Source: Candidatus Lindowbacteria bacterium RIFCSPLOWO2_12_FULL_62_27 (GTDB lineage: Bacteria > Lindowbacteria > 2-12-FULL-62-27). Taken from it: 64,000 nt of DNA. The position numbers and the translations under genes are program-made. The notes beneath the pieces were generated by a model. It was not told the origin of the DNA and searched no databases. It was given only the letters and a program-made list of their open reading frames with translations. The DNA is taken from NCBI GenBank assembly GCA_001784175.1, contig MFPR01000004.1:434001-498000 (forward strand), read 5' to 3'. Position 1 is the first letter of the stretch. Every line of letters begins with the position of its first letter. This document shows, one piece after another, positions 8,695 through 17,311 of the stretch.

Positions 8695-10626
8695 ATGAAT
8701 CATCCCGAAACCTCCATCGTCATTCGCGCGTACAATGAAGAACGGCATCTGCCGGCGCTCCTGGAGGCGATCCGCCGCCAAACGTACCGAGACTTCGAAA
8801 TCATCGTTGTCGACTCCGGGTCGATCGACAAAACACGGGACATTGCCGCCGCGCACGCCGACAAGGTCCTGCGCATTCACCCGCATGATTTCACGTTCGG
8901 ATACTCCCTCAACCGGGGCATTCAGGCCGCCGCGGGACGGTTCATCGCCATGGCCTCCGCCCACACGCTTCCGGCGCACCCGGACTGGCTCGGCCGCCTG
9001 ATCGAGCCGCTCCGGACGGAGCCGATCGCGATGGTCTTCGGCCGGCAGTTTGGGTCGGAGCGGTCCAAGTACAGTGAACAGCGTGATCTGGCGCAGACTT
9101 TCACTTCGCGCCGCGAGATCCTCCGGACAAATCGTCTGATCGGCAACAACGCGAACGCCGCCATTCGCAGGGACCTGTGGGAACAACATCCATTTCGGGA
9201 AAATCTGCCGGGGATCGAGGATTTGGACTTCGCGAAATACTGGATCGGGCGCGGCTACCAGGTGGTCTATGAGCCGGAGGCGCCCCTCTACCACATCCAC
9301 GAAGAAACGTGGCGGCAGGTCCGGCGCCGGTATTACCGGGAGGCGCTGGCGGCCAAGTGGATCGGTCTCAAGCGGCCTGCCGACGCCGCGATTGACACCG
9401 GTCTCGAATTGATCCGCGCGTTCCGCGATATCGGCCGCGCGATCCTGGAACCGGTCGCCTCGGCGGATGCGAAACCCGGCTGGATCGACCGGTCTTTGGA
9501 GATTCTCCTGTTTCGGGCGAACAAGGGGATCGGCACCGTCGCCGGCCTTTTGGACGGCGCGGCCATGGAAACCGAAACGGCGCGGGAAAACATGTTTTAT
9601 GATCGGCACTGCCAGGCCGTCGTGATCCGCGGCCCGGGCCAGGCGGCGCTGGAGGAGATCGAAATTCCGAGGGTGAATCCGGGCGATGCTCTCATTCGCG
9701 TGGCCTACGAGGGCGTGTGCGCCACGGACGTGGAGATTCTGAACGGAAGCCTCGGCTACTATAAAACGGGGACGGCGCGGTATCCGATCGTGCCCGGCCA
9801 TGAACTCAGCGGCCGGATCGTGAGCGTCGGCCCGAACGTTCAGCATCTTCAAGAGGGGGACCGGGTGGTGGTCGAGTGCATTCAGAGCTGCGGCCACTGC
9901 GAGGAATGCCGGCGGTCGAACTGGATCGGCTGTCCGGACCGCGCCGAACTCGGTGTCATCCGCCGAAACGGCGGATATTCAAAATACGTGGTGGTGCCCG
10001 GCCGGTTCGTCCATCGGTTGCCGCCGGAAACAGACCTCCGCGCCGCGTGCCTCTGCGAGCCGCTGGCGGTGGCGCTGAAAGGTCTTCGGAGGCTTTCGCG
10101 ATGCTGGCCGGCGGAACCGGCTGTGAAACGGTGCGCGGTGATAGGCGCGGGTCCTCTGGGCCATCTCTGCGCCCGCGTTCTGGCGCACCGGGGCCACGCC
10201 GTCACGGCCTTTGATCGCGATCCGCAGCGCCTGGCCTGTTTCGCAGGGTCGCCCGTCCACCTTTCGGAGAACCTCGACGGCCTGCGCGGATTCGACGCCG
10301 TGATCGAGGCGACGGGAAATCCCGACGCGCTGGACCGGGTTCTGCGTTCGAGTTCCGCGGGATCAACCGTGCTCCTCCTGGGACTTCCTTACGCCGGCCG
10401 CGAATTCAATTTCGAGCAGGTGGTCGCCTACGACAAAACGGTCGTCGGGTCGGTGGGCAGCGGCGCCGAGGATTTCAGGGAAGCGATCGATCTGGCGGGT
10501 CACCTGGACCTTGCGCCCTTTCTAACATCTGTCCTGCCGCTGTCGCGGTTCAGGGAAGCCTGGGAGAATTTCAAGTCGCCGAGGCGCCTCAAAGTTCTTC
10601 TGGAGGTCAACCCGGACGTTGACTGA
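8695..10626 (+). CDS. Fusion: family 2 glycosyltransferase plus zinc-type medium-chain dehydrogenase
   Basis: A 643-residue fusion. Residues 1-250 are a GT2 domain: TSIVIRAYNEE, VDSGSIDKT at 40-48, and a late PGIEDLDFAKY segment supplying the base region. Residues about 303-643 form a medium-chain alcohol/sorbitol dehydrogenase: catalytic zinc ligands Cys342, His369-Glu370 and Glu455; a structural zinc cluster of Cys near 395-413 (CGHCEEC); Rossmann motif VIGAGPLGH at 482-490. Both halves keep their key residues and the frame is open throughout, so this is a real fusion rather than two miscalled genes. Glycosyl transfer and oxidation of a hydroxyl on the same sugar may be coupled. The ATG at 8695 is used because upstream codons overlap kdsB. 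Confidence 0.83.
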   Translation: MNHPETSIVIRAYNEERHLPALLEAIRRQTYRDFEIIVVDSGSIDKTRDIAAAHADKVLRIHPHDFTFGYSLNRGIQAAAGRFIAMASAHTLPAHPDWLGRLIEPLRTEPIAMVFGRQFGSERSKYSEQRDLAQTFTSRREILRTNRLIGNNANAAIRRDLWEQHPFRENLPGIEDLDFAKYWIGRGYQVVYEPEAPLYHIHEETWRQVRRRYYREALAAKWIGLKRPADAAIDTGLELIRAFRDIGRAILEPVASADAKPGWIDRSLEILLFRANKGIGTVAGLLDGAAMETETARENMFYDRHCQAVVIRGPGQAALEEIEIPRVNPGDALIRVAYEGVCATDVEILNGSLGYYKTGTARYPIVPGHELSGRIVSVGPNVQHLQEGDRVVVECIQSCGHCEECRRSNWIGCPDRAELGVIRRNGGYSKYVVVPGRFVHRLPPETDLRAACLCEPLAVALKGLRRLSRCWPAEPAVKRCAVIGAGPLGHLCARVLAHRGHAVTAFDRDPQRLACFAGSPVHLSENLDGLRGFDAVIEATGNPDALDRVLRSSSAGSTVLLLGLPYAGREFNFEQVVAYDKTVVGSVGSGAEDFREAIDLAGHLDLAPFLTSVLPLSRFREAWENFKSPRRLKVLLEVNPDVD

Positions 10627-11569
10627 TTTCGAGCGTTCCGGACCGCCGCTGGTCAGCGTCATTCTCTGCGTTTACAACGGCGAGCGATATCTGCGGGAAG
10701 CCATCGACTGCGCGCTCCATCAAACCTATCCCGCCGTCGAGGTGGTCGTGGTGGATGACGGATCCACCGACGGCACGGACGCGATCTGCCGATCGTACGG
10801 CGACCGCATCCGTCATCTCCCTGAGAGGCATCTGGGTCTTGCCGGGGCCCGTAATCTCGCGATTCGCAGCGCCCGCGGCCGGTACGTCGCGATCCTCGAT
10901 CACGATGACCACTGGCATCCGGAGAAATTGACCAGGCAAGTCCGGCTCTTTTTCAACCGGCCAAAGCTCGGGCTCGTGTACTCAAATTACCTCCAGATCA
11001 ATCCTGCGGCGCAAGTGATGGAGGAGAAGAGCGCGGCGGAGCGCGGGATGCGGCGCGGGCGCGTGCTGCCCGAACTCTATGAGCGGAATTTCATCGGCAA
11101 CACCACCGTGGTCATTCCGAAGCCGGTGCTGGCGGAGGTCGGGCTGTTTGACGAAAGACTCTGTTATTCCCTCGATTGGGATCTGTGGCTTCGCATCTGT
11201 CACCAACATCCGATCGACTATGTGGACGAAGCGCTCGCCTCCTGGCGCTGGCGGCCGAACTACGCCGAGGACCATCACGAAATCATGTTGAGAGAGGCTT
11301 ACCAGATCGTTTCAACGCGCCAGCCGCGACTGGCCGACCGGCTGACGGACGCGCAGAACCAATCGGTGGAGAACCGGCTCGCGAGGATCAGTTTTTCACT
11401 GGGCCGCCTCTACGGGCGCGCCGGTCGGGTTCCAACGGCAATCGAATGGATTCAAAGGTCGATCCGTCACGAGATTTTCACGCCGGAACAGCCGCGTGCG
11501 CTCAAATCCCTCGAAGACTTGACTGCGCTTGCAGCCGCTTCAAGTCCTCCGGGGCGCGATGGAATCTGA
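10619..11569 (+). CDS. Family 2 glycosyltransferase
   Basis: A 316-residue inverting GT-A glycosyltransferase. The domain begins LVSVILCVYNGE, with VVDDGSTDGT for nucleotide binding and ILDHDDHW as the metal-binding DXD-type motif. The acceptor-side segment is CYSLDWDLWLR. A C-terminal helical region (about 240-316) probably orients the acceptor. The start is a TTG (10619) overlapping the end of the preceding fusion gene; no ATG or GTG precedes the domain in frame, so the start is uncertain. It belongs to the kdsB operon. The linkage formed is not predictable. Confidence 0.82.
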   Translation: MTDFERSGPPLVSVILCVYNGERYLREAIDCALHQTYPAVEVVVVDDGSTDGTDAICRSYGDRIRHLPERHLGLAGARNLAIRSARGRYVAILDHDDHWHPEKLTRQVRLFFNRPKLGLVYSNYLQINPAAQVMEEKSAAERGMRRGRVLPELYERNFIGNTTVVIPKPVLAEVGLFDERLCYSLDWDLWLRICHQHPIDYVDEALASWRWRPNYAEDHHEIMLREAYQIVSTRQPRLADRLTDAQNQSVENRLARISFSLGRLYGRAGRVPTAIEWIQRSIRHEIFTPEQPRALKSLEDLTALAAASSPPGRDGI

Positions 11570-12557
11570 CGCCGCCGCTCCGGATCTCAGCATTTCGATT
11601 CTCACGTGGAATACCCGCGCCTGCCTGAAAGCGTGTCTGGACTCGATCCGCCGCCACACGCATGAGATCCGGTATGAAATCATCGTCGTCGACAACGGCT
11701 CCACGGACGGCGCGTTTGAGATGCTCAAGCAGGAGTACCCAGGGGTGCGCGCGATCCGGCATGAGGAGAATCTGGGATTCACCGCCGGCAACAACGTCGC
11801 CCTGCGCGCGGCGCGCGGCCGATACATCCTGCTGCTCAACAGCGATACCGTTGTCCGCGAAGGGTGTCTGGACCTCTGGATCCGCCTCATGGAGGGCGAT
11901 CCGGCGGTGGGCGTGTCCGCGCCGAAGATGTTTTACCCGGACGGACGGCTGTACCTTTCGATCCATCCGCGTTTTCCGGATCCGCTGTGCTGTCTGTCGG
12001 AGCGATCCATCCTGACGGAACTCTGCCCGCGTTCCGGATGGGTTGAACATTTCCGCCGCCGGTACTTTTACACGGCCGAATCCGACTATGCCTCCGACCG
12101 CGACATCGCGTGGGGGATCGGCGCCGCGCTCATGCTGAGGCGCGCCGCGGTGGAGGCGACGGGGCTGTTGGACGTGGGATTTTTCGCGTTCTTCGAGGAA
12201 ATCGACTACTGCCTGCGGGCGCGGGCGGCCGGCTGGAGGCTCCGATATTACCATCAGCCGGAAGTGATCCACATTTCCGCCGGAAGCCTCCGGCAGGACT
12301 ATGACCGCATCACGCACATCTGGCATGCCAGCCGGTTTTACTTTTACCGGAAACATTTTTCGGCGCCGGCCATGTTCGCGCTCAAGGCCCTGACGGCCAC
12401 CGGGATTGTGATCCGGCTGATCAAACTGCTGTTTCGAATCCGATGGGTGTCGACCGCAGGGTCAGAGTGGCGCGGCACGTTCAAAACGTACGTCCGCATT
12501 CTCCTCATGAGCGTGTTGTACCCCCTCTTTGGACCCCGCGGGAAATCCAAATCCTGA
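11559..12557 (+). CDS. Family 2 glycosyltransferase (rhamnosyltransferase-like)
   Basis: A 332-residue GT2 enzyme of the WbbL/rhamnosyltransferase-like type. Motifs in order are LSISILTWNTRACLKAC, VDNGSTDG, NLGFTAGNN, LLLNSDTVV (metal site) and FFAFFEEIDYCLRARAAGW. The C-terminal 60 residues include a hydrophobic or basic stretch (ALKALTATGIVIRLIKLL) that may associate with the membrane. The start ATG (11559) overlaps the previous gene's stop by 11 bases and has CTCCGGGG upstream. The 3' end overlaps the convergent 12462-14570 gene by 96 bases, which is unusual. It is the last gene of the kdsB operon. Confidence 0.83.
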   Translation: MESDAAAPDLSISILTWNTRACLKACLDSIRRHTHEIRYEIIVVDNGSTDGAFEMLKQEYPGVRAIRHEENLGFTAGNNVALRAARGRYILLLNSDTVVREGCLDLWIRLMEGDPAVGVSAPKMFYPDGRLYLSIHPRFPDPLCCLSERSILTELCPRSGWVEHFRRRYFYTAESDYASDRDIAWGIGAALMLRRAAVEATGLLDVGFFAFFEEIDYCLRARAAGWRLRYYHQPEVIHISAGSLRQDYDRITHIWHASRFYFYRKHFSAPAMFALKALTATGIVIRLIKLLFRIRWVSTAGSEWRGTFKTYVRILLMSVLYPLFGPRGKSKS

Positions 12558-14570
12558 GACAATCGCAGCCTCGCCCCAGCGCCCCGCATACTTTGAACTG
12601 GCGGACGCCAACGCCTCATCACGGGATTTCCCCTCCTTGAATTTCTCCAGCAAGCCCTCCAGGTACTCGGCGATCCGGACGGCCGCGCGGCCGTCCTGAA
12701 AGGGGTCCTCTTGGGACATGGTGGGGAAGATCCTGCCGAAGTCCGGCTGGGCGGACGGATCCCGGCGATACTGGTCAAGGGCCTTCCAGAGGTCCTCCCA
12801 CGTTTCGTAAACGACCCGCGGGGACCATCGATATTCCGGCCGGTCATGCACACTTTCAAGATCGAGATAGACGGTCCTGCATCCGGAAAGAATGGCCTCC
12901 ATGGCCGCCGTGCCGGTAAAAAGAAATCCGACCGTCACGTCCGCCGCCTGCGCCGCCTCGGTCGGCAATAGATCCGTGACCACCGTCCCCTCATCCAGAA
13001 ACAGGCACCGCCCCGTCGCCCGGGCCTGATCCGCCAGCGACCGGATGTTCGGCAGGCGCTGAAACAGGGTCCGCGGGTATCCCGGTTTGATGATGAGCCC
13101 CAGCGCCGGGTCCTCCATCACCGCGGTCAGAAACTTCCGGTAGAGGTCCTCCGTTCGGCGGTTCGAGATGGGAAAGAGACGGTTGGCCCATGAGTTCTCA
13201 TCGAAAAAACAGACGACAAACTTCGCGCCTGCACTCATGAGCCGTTCCCGGTGCTGTCGGGATCTGTCCCTGACCAGCGGGAAGGCCTGGTCGGTGATGT
13301 ATCCGCAAAACACCAGCCGGCCAACAACCGATTCCATGCCGCGCAGGACATCCAGATAATACGGGCCAAACGCGAAATAGACATCCCGGCATACCGCAAG
13401 CAGGATGGCCGCGAAATTATGGACCGAAAACTGGTATCCGACCGTGACGCCGCCCGTGGATTTAACGGCCAGATGAAAGGGGATGGTGTCAATACTGAAG
13501 TCGTCGATGTCCACATGAATTTTCACACCATATCGCTCCACAAACTCCACCCATCGGGCATAATGGCGCACGAAATCGATAAACTGGTCCAGATAAAAAC
13601 CGGAGACAGGCTTCCCTCGCGCAAGCGACCTGATCACAAGCCCCGCGATGCGGACATTCCATTTCAGAATCATGAGCGCGCTCCGCGGACCCGGACGGTG
13701 GATCGGAACGCGGCAGTCCCGGCGGGCCCGTGGAGAAAGGGCAACAAATTCCATGTTCTCCGCCATCATGGATTCGACCATGTCCGCCGTCACCGGATGA
13801 TCCGATCGGTTGAAACAAATCATCACGCGGGAGCGGGGAACCACCGGCGGGATCGCCCAGAAAAAATCGCTTCGAATGGATGGATCGAAGGAAACGCGCT
13901 TGCCGTTGAAATTGGCCGCAAGAATCGGTCCCGCGGGCCGACCCTTACCGCCCGGCGCGCGGCGCGCCACCAGCCCCCGGACGGAAAGGACGGGCCAAAT
14001 GAATCGAGCGAGAATACGCGTCCACCGGCGCAGCGCGTGCACGGGGTGGGCATAGGTTTCAACGTGCACGCCCTGCCGGCCGGCCGCACGCGCCAGTTCC
14101 CGCGAGAAAAAGTGAGACAGCAAAAAGACGTTGGCGTGCGTCTCCATCGCAGGTTGAGTCCGTGCGTGCGCGGCGATGGCGTGGATGAACGCGTTGTATG
14201 TCATCAGCGTCGGTTGGATTTTCTTTTTCAGGTGCAAATGGATTTCAGGTTTTCCGAATCGGTCGGAAAAATAACCTGTTAGAACGTCCCTCGAAAACGA
14301 GGTCTTTGCAATCTCGGTGCACAATTCCGACAAGTCTGATCCAAAAACCGTTTCAAAGAGGCCACGCCCTGTCTCCGACCTCAGATCTCCGAGGAAGAAC
14401 TCCATCGGCCGGACGGGCATGGTTCGAAGAAAAAGAGCGTGAAGCATCGGGAAATACAGCCGACAGAAGCGCGGCCGGTCGAAGTAGTATACGCCTGCGC
14501 ACAACTTGCGCCGACGGATGATCCAAAAGACGGCGGAGAGGTTCAGTTCGTCAACGTAGAAGACCTGCAT
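12462..14570 (-). CDS. Large GT-B-like protein of unknown function (paralogue of 30082-32214)
   Basis: A 702-residue protein with no family I can name. It shares extended identity with the 30082-32214 protein: YVDELN at the N-terminus, RSDFFW, PRSRVMICF, FVRHYA, GYITDQAF, FFDENS, LIIKPGYP, LPTEAAQAAD, SQEDPFQDGRAA. The C-terminal run GFLFTGTAAMEAILSGCRTVY looks like the sugar-nucleotide lobe of a GT-B transferase. There is no signal peptide or clear membrane span. It is transcribed alone, divergent from a WbqC gene; the paralogue also sits near a WbqC gene. Its last 25 residues extend beyond the paralogue's end and overlap the convergent GT2 gene by 96 bases. A -10 element lies 6 bases before the ATG. 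Confidence 0.7.
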   Translation of the reverse strand: MQVFYVDELNLSAVFWIIRRRKLCAGVYYFDRPRFCRLYFPMLHALFLRTMPVRPMEFFLGDLRSETGRGLFETVFGSDLSELCTEIAKTSFSRDVLTGYFSDRFGKPEIHLHLKKKIQPTLMTYNAFIHAIAAHARTQPAMETHANVFLLSHFFSRELARAAGRQGVHVETYAHPVHALRRWTRILARFIWPVLSVRGLVARRAPGGKGRPAGPILAANFNGKRVSFDPSIRSDFFWAIPPVVPRSRVMICFNRSDHPVTADMVESMMAENMEFVALSPRARRDCRVPIHRPGPRSALMILKWNVRIAGLVIRSLARGKPVSGFYLDQFIDFVRHYARWVEFVERYGVKIHVDIDDFSIDTIPFHLAVKSTGGVTVGYQFSVHNFAAILLAVCRDVYFAFGPYYLDVLRGMESVVGRLVFCGYITDQAFPLVRDRSRQHRERLMSAGAKFVVCFFDENSWANRLFPISNRRTEDLYRKFLTAVMEDPALGLIIKPGYPRTLFQRLPNIRSLADQARATGRCLFLDEGTVVTDLLPTEAAQAADVTVGFLFTGTAAMEAILSGCRTVYLDLESVHDRPEYRWSPRVVYETWEDLWKALDQYRRDPSAQPDFGRIFPTMSQEDPFQDGRAAVRIAEYLEGLLEKFKEGKSRDEALASASSKYAGRWGEAAIVSGFGFPAGSKEGVQHAHEENADVRFERAAPL

Positions 14571-14576
14571 GGCAGA

Positions 14577-14604
14577 AGAGTAGCTCCCGTCGCACCGGAG
14601 TCAA
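14577..14604 (-). promoter_or_regulatory. Putative promoter, leaderless spacing, for the 12462-14570 gene
   Basis: On the minus strand TTGACT (14604-14599), a 16-base spacer and TACTCT (14582-14577) precede the ATG at 14570 by only 6 bases, so the transcript would begin at or next to the start codon. Confidence 0.45.
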
Positions 14605-14637
14605 TCCTTATTCCGTCTCATCATCATCGCCGTCCCA

Positions 14638-14666
14638 TTGACTACCTCTTTCGCCTGTGCTTCCAT
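14638..14666 (+). promoter_or_regulatory. Putative promoter, leaderless spacing, for the first WbqC gene
   Basis: TTGACT (14638-14643), a 17-base spacer and TTCCAT (14661-14666) lie 6 bases before the ATG at 14673. The -10 is weak by sigma70 standards, but the same TTGACT-17-TTCCAT arrangement occurs upstream of the FkbM gene (27223-27195). A related CTTGTGCTTTCAT sequence precedes the second WbqC gene at the same distance from its ATG. Confidence 0.35.
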
Positions 14667-14672
14667 TCGCGC

Positions 14673-15518
14673 ATGCGTGCCGCGTCGAATCTCGTCTGTC
14701 CGTCGCCTGTTCTGCAGGATCAGCGATTATGGCCGGGGCGGAACGGATCTTTCGGGCGTGGGTTGATTCCCACCGCCGCACCGACCGTCGGCATCATGCA
14801 GCCCACTTATTTCCCATGGGCGGGGTATTTCGACATCATGGATCAGAGCGATATCTTCGTGCTGCTGGATTCCGTGCAGTTCACCGCCCGCAGTTGGCAG
14901 CAGCGGAACCGGATCAAAACTCCAACCGGCCCCCGCTGGCTCACCGTGCCGGTCCTGTCGAAGGGCCGGCGATACCAGAACATCCCGGATGTGCGCATCG
15001 ATCCCGCATCGGATTTCGGGCGGCGGCATCTGGAAACCATCCGTCACTGTTACCGCCGGGCGCCCTTCTTCAAGGATTACTTCGGGAATATTGCCGCCAT
15101 CCTTGCCCGGCCGCACGAGCGCCTGGTAGACTTGAATGTGGAGATCATCGAATGGATCCGGCAGAGGCTCGGGATCCGCGCCCAATTGGTGCGTAGTTCA
15201 ACGCTCGGGATCGAATCCCACAATGTGCAACTGCTCGTGGACATCTGCAAGGCCGTCCATGGGAGCCGCTATCTTTCGACGCCCGGCTCGCATGTTTACA
15301 TTGATAAGAACAATCTCTTTCCGGACCAAGGCATCGAACTCGTGTATCACGCCTTTTCGCCCCCGACGTACCGGCAGCTTCACGGAGGGTTCACCCCCCG
15401 GCTCTCCATTCTGGATCTGCTGATGAACGAGGGTCCCGTGAGTGCGGCCCTGATCCGGTCGGGGAGACGTCCTTCACGTATGGCGGAAGAAATTCACTCG
15501 ACGCTCATCCTCGATTAA
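14673..15518 (+). CDS. WbqC-family protein
   Basis: A 281-residue member of the WbqC-like family, common in O-antigen and glycosylation loci but of unsettled biochemical role. The signature begins VGIMQPTYFPWAGYFDIMDQSD, then DSVQFTARSWQQRNRIKT, WLTVPV, and an N-terminal-domain end with PPTYRQLHGGFTPRLSILDLLMNEGP. The ATG at 14673 is chosen because a promoter-like element ends 6 bases before it; about 40 unconserved residues precede the family domain, so a slightly later start is possible. The paralogue is at 33355-34134. It is divergent from a large GT-B protein, the same family that accompanies the second WbqC copy. No membrane segment. Confidence 0.78.
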   Translation: MRAASNLVCPSPVLQDQRLWPGRNGSFGRGLIPTAAPTVGIMQPTYFPWAGYFDIMDQSDIFVLLDSVQFTARSWQQRNRIKTPTGPRWLTVPVLSKGRRYQNIPDVRIDPASDFGRRHLETIRHCYRRAPFFKDYFGNIAAILARPHERLVDLNVEIIEWIRQRLGIRAQLVRSSTLGIESHNVQLLVDICKAVHGSRYLSTPGSHVYIDKNNLFPDQGIELVYHAFSPPTYRQLHGGFTPRLSILDLLMNEGPVSAALIRSGRRPSRMAEEIHSTLILD

Positions 15519-15550
15519 TCCATGCCCGTCGTCATCCGCGCGCCGCGCCG

Positions 15551-15579
15551 TGGACGGCCTGTATCCCCGCACATTAGAT
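15551..15579 (+). promoter_or_regulatory. Putative promoter, leaderless spacing, for the 15590 gene
   Basis: TGGACG (15551-15556), a 17-base spacer and TTAGAT (15574-15579) end 10 bases before the ATG at 15590. The 71-base gap behind the WbqC gene holds nothing else visible. Confidence 0.4.
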
Positions 15580-15589
15580 CGGCGCGCTC

Positions 15590-17311
15590 ATGACCGCCTC
15601 CGTCAGCCTGGTGATTCCGGCCTGCGATCCGAAATGGTTCGAGGCGGTCGGAGACGAGCATCTGTTTGCAGCCGCTGTGAAAAAGGCGAAATCCTGTGAA
15701 GCAATCGGGCCCCTTTACGCGGCCGTCCTGCTGGAAACCCGGCGTGAGTTGGATGCGCGGATGCAACAGATCTCGGCGCCCATCACGCCGATCGTTCTGG
15801 ATCATCGCCCGAACCTGAGACCTCGGACCGCCGTGCACTTTTTAAAACGCGCACTCCAGTCCACCGATACCGAATGGGTGGCCACCCTGCCGCCGCCCGA
15901 GGCGAATTTTTTTGATGTCGATACGTTCAACTACATGTACCGGAAGGCGCTTGAACACCGGCCCCAACTTCTGATGAACTGGCCATGGCCGGGATGGAGA
16001 ATTGTCCTCATGCATCGATCGATGTTGCCCCGGCTGGAGGAATGGGAAACGCTTCTGCAGAAGCCCCACGACTGCACGCTGTGGATGCTGAAAATTTTCA
16101 ACTCGCTCGGAAACAAATTTATGATGCTCCATGACGAGTATTACGTGGACTACCGGAAGCGGAAAAAAAGGCCGTTCAACAACAATCATCCCTATTTCTG
16201 GGGCGTCGGGGAGAGCACGATCGAAGCCTATCGGACGCTCACGGGAACGCTGAAGCGCCGGCTTTCAGAGTTGGACGTGGAAACCGTGTCCGAGTGCCTG
16301 GAAACCTGCGATGTCCTCGCAGGCGCCAACCCCTCCTCGATCTGGGTTGAGATTTCTTCCGTGAACGACGCGCCGCCCGTTTACTTTGATCCTCGTCAAG
16401 CTCCGGCGAGGGCTCAGGACCCGCCGTACATGCCGATGGCCGTTTTTGAACGAATCCTGTCTCTGGCCGGAGAAGATCCGGCCATGTGCCGGAATCTGCA
16501 TCTGAGCGGCATCGGAGAGCCCCTGCAGCATCCCGAATATCCGGGCATCCTGCAACGTCTTCATGCCGTCTACGAACGCGACGGATTCGCGGGTGTCCAT
16601 TGCTATACCGATGGCCGGCACCTGACGGAGGCCGTGGCCCGCGAACTGGTCCGGGGGGCCGTCGAGTCGGTCATGATCTCGCTGGACGCCGTGGATGAAT
16701 CCAATTATCGGAAAGTCCGGCCCAAAGGCGATTACGCGGCCATTCGGCGGAACATCGATCGACTTTTGGACTTCAAGCGGTCCAAACCCGGCCATCCGCT
16801 GTTGAACGGCCCAAGCCCGATCATCGCGCTCACCACCACGCTCGTTGCCGAACTGGAAGATCACATCGATGCGTTCATGTCGGCCTACACGACCGGCGAG
16901 GCATTCTTAAAGAAGTACGGCAGGTCGCTGACTCATGATCAGTGGGCGGAGGCCGACCTGGCCTATTACCGCGAGGGCCACGGGGTGGAACATCTGGTGA
17001 TTGCAGGCGCCTCGACCTATGCCGGCCAAAATCCGGACCATCGGCGGATCAATTACACGCCGTTCAAGCGATTGCCCTGCCGGAGGCTCCTCAAAACCCT
17101 TTTCATCAAAGCCAGTGGAGACATTGTTCCCTGTGACCGCGTTCTCAGTCCAACGCCCCAAACGGTGGTCGCGAACGTCATGGAAATCAGATCGCTCAAA
17201 GATGCTTGGGACCGGCTGGCGGGGGCCCGGCAGGCGCATCGCGACGGACGATACGAGAGAGCCATCAGCCTTTGTGTTCCATGCGAGGACTGGTTTTATC
17301 CAGTCGACTGA
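15590..17311 (+). CDS. Radical-SAM/SPASM-like protein lacking the radical-SAM cysteines
   Basis: A 573-residue protein. Residues about 245-450 follow the radical SAM barrel pattern: PSSIWVEISS at the first strand, LSGIGEPLQHPEY at 305-317 (the SAM-binding GGE-type motif) and a SLDAVDESNYRKVRP strand/loop. At the position of the [4Fe-4S] motif CxxxCxxC, however, the sequence reads VNDAPPVY (258-265), so all three cysteines are absent. The C-terminal SPASM-type half keeps its cysteines (LPCRR, GDIVPCDR, LCVPCEDW). The N-terminal 240 residues are not confidently assigned; they loosely resemble a nucleotidyltransferase. It is either a non-catalytic relative or an enzyme with another chemistry. 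It converges on the methyltransferase at 17296 with a 16-base overlap. Confidence 0.7.
   Translation: MTASVSLVIPACDPKWFEAVGDEHLFAAAVKKAKSCEAIGPLYAAVLLETRRELDARMQQISAPITPIVLDHRPNLRPRTAVHFLKRALQSTDTEWVATLPPPEANFFDVDTFNYMYRKALEHRPQLLMNWPWPGWRIVLMHRSMLPRLEEWETLLQKPHDCTLWMLKIFNSLGNKFMMLHDEYYVDYRKRKKRPFNNNHPYFWGVGESTIEAYRTLTGTLKRRLSELDVETVSECLETCDVLAGANPSSIWVEISSVNDAPPVYFDPRQAPARAQDPPYMPMAVFERILSLAGEDPAMCRNLHLSGIGEPLQHPEYPGILQRLHAVYERDGFAGVHCYTDGRHLTEAVARELVRGAVESVMISLDAVDESNYRKVRPKGDYAAIRRNIDRLLDFKRSKPGHPLLNGPSPIIALTTTLVAELEDHIDAFMSAYTTGEAFLKKYGRSLTHDQWAEADLAYYREGHGVEHLVIAGASTYAGQNPDHRRINYTPFKRLPCRRLLKTLFIKASGDIVPCDRVLSPTPQTVVANVMEIRSLKDAWDRLAGARQAHRDGRYERAISLCVPCEDWFYPVD

Noticed and set aside
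8584-9897. 437-residue minus-strand frame antisense to the GT2-dehydrogenase fusion
   Set aside because: No recognisable motif, and composition typical of the complementary strand of a high-GC gene; the plus strand has complete GT2 and dehydrogenase signatures.
13251-14282. 343-residue plus-strand frame opposite the large GT-B gene
   Set aside because: The minus-strand protein has a full-length paralogue elsewhere in the window; this frame has none.
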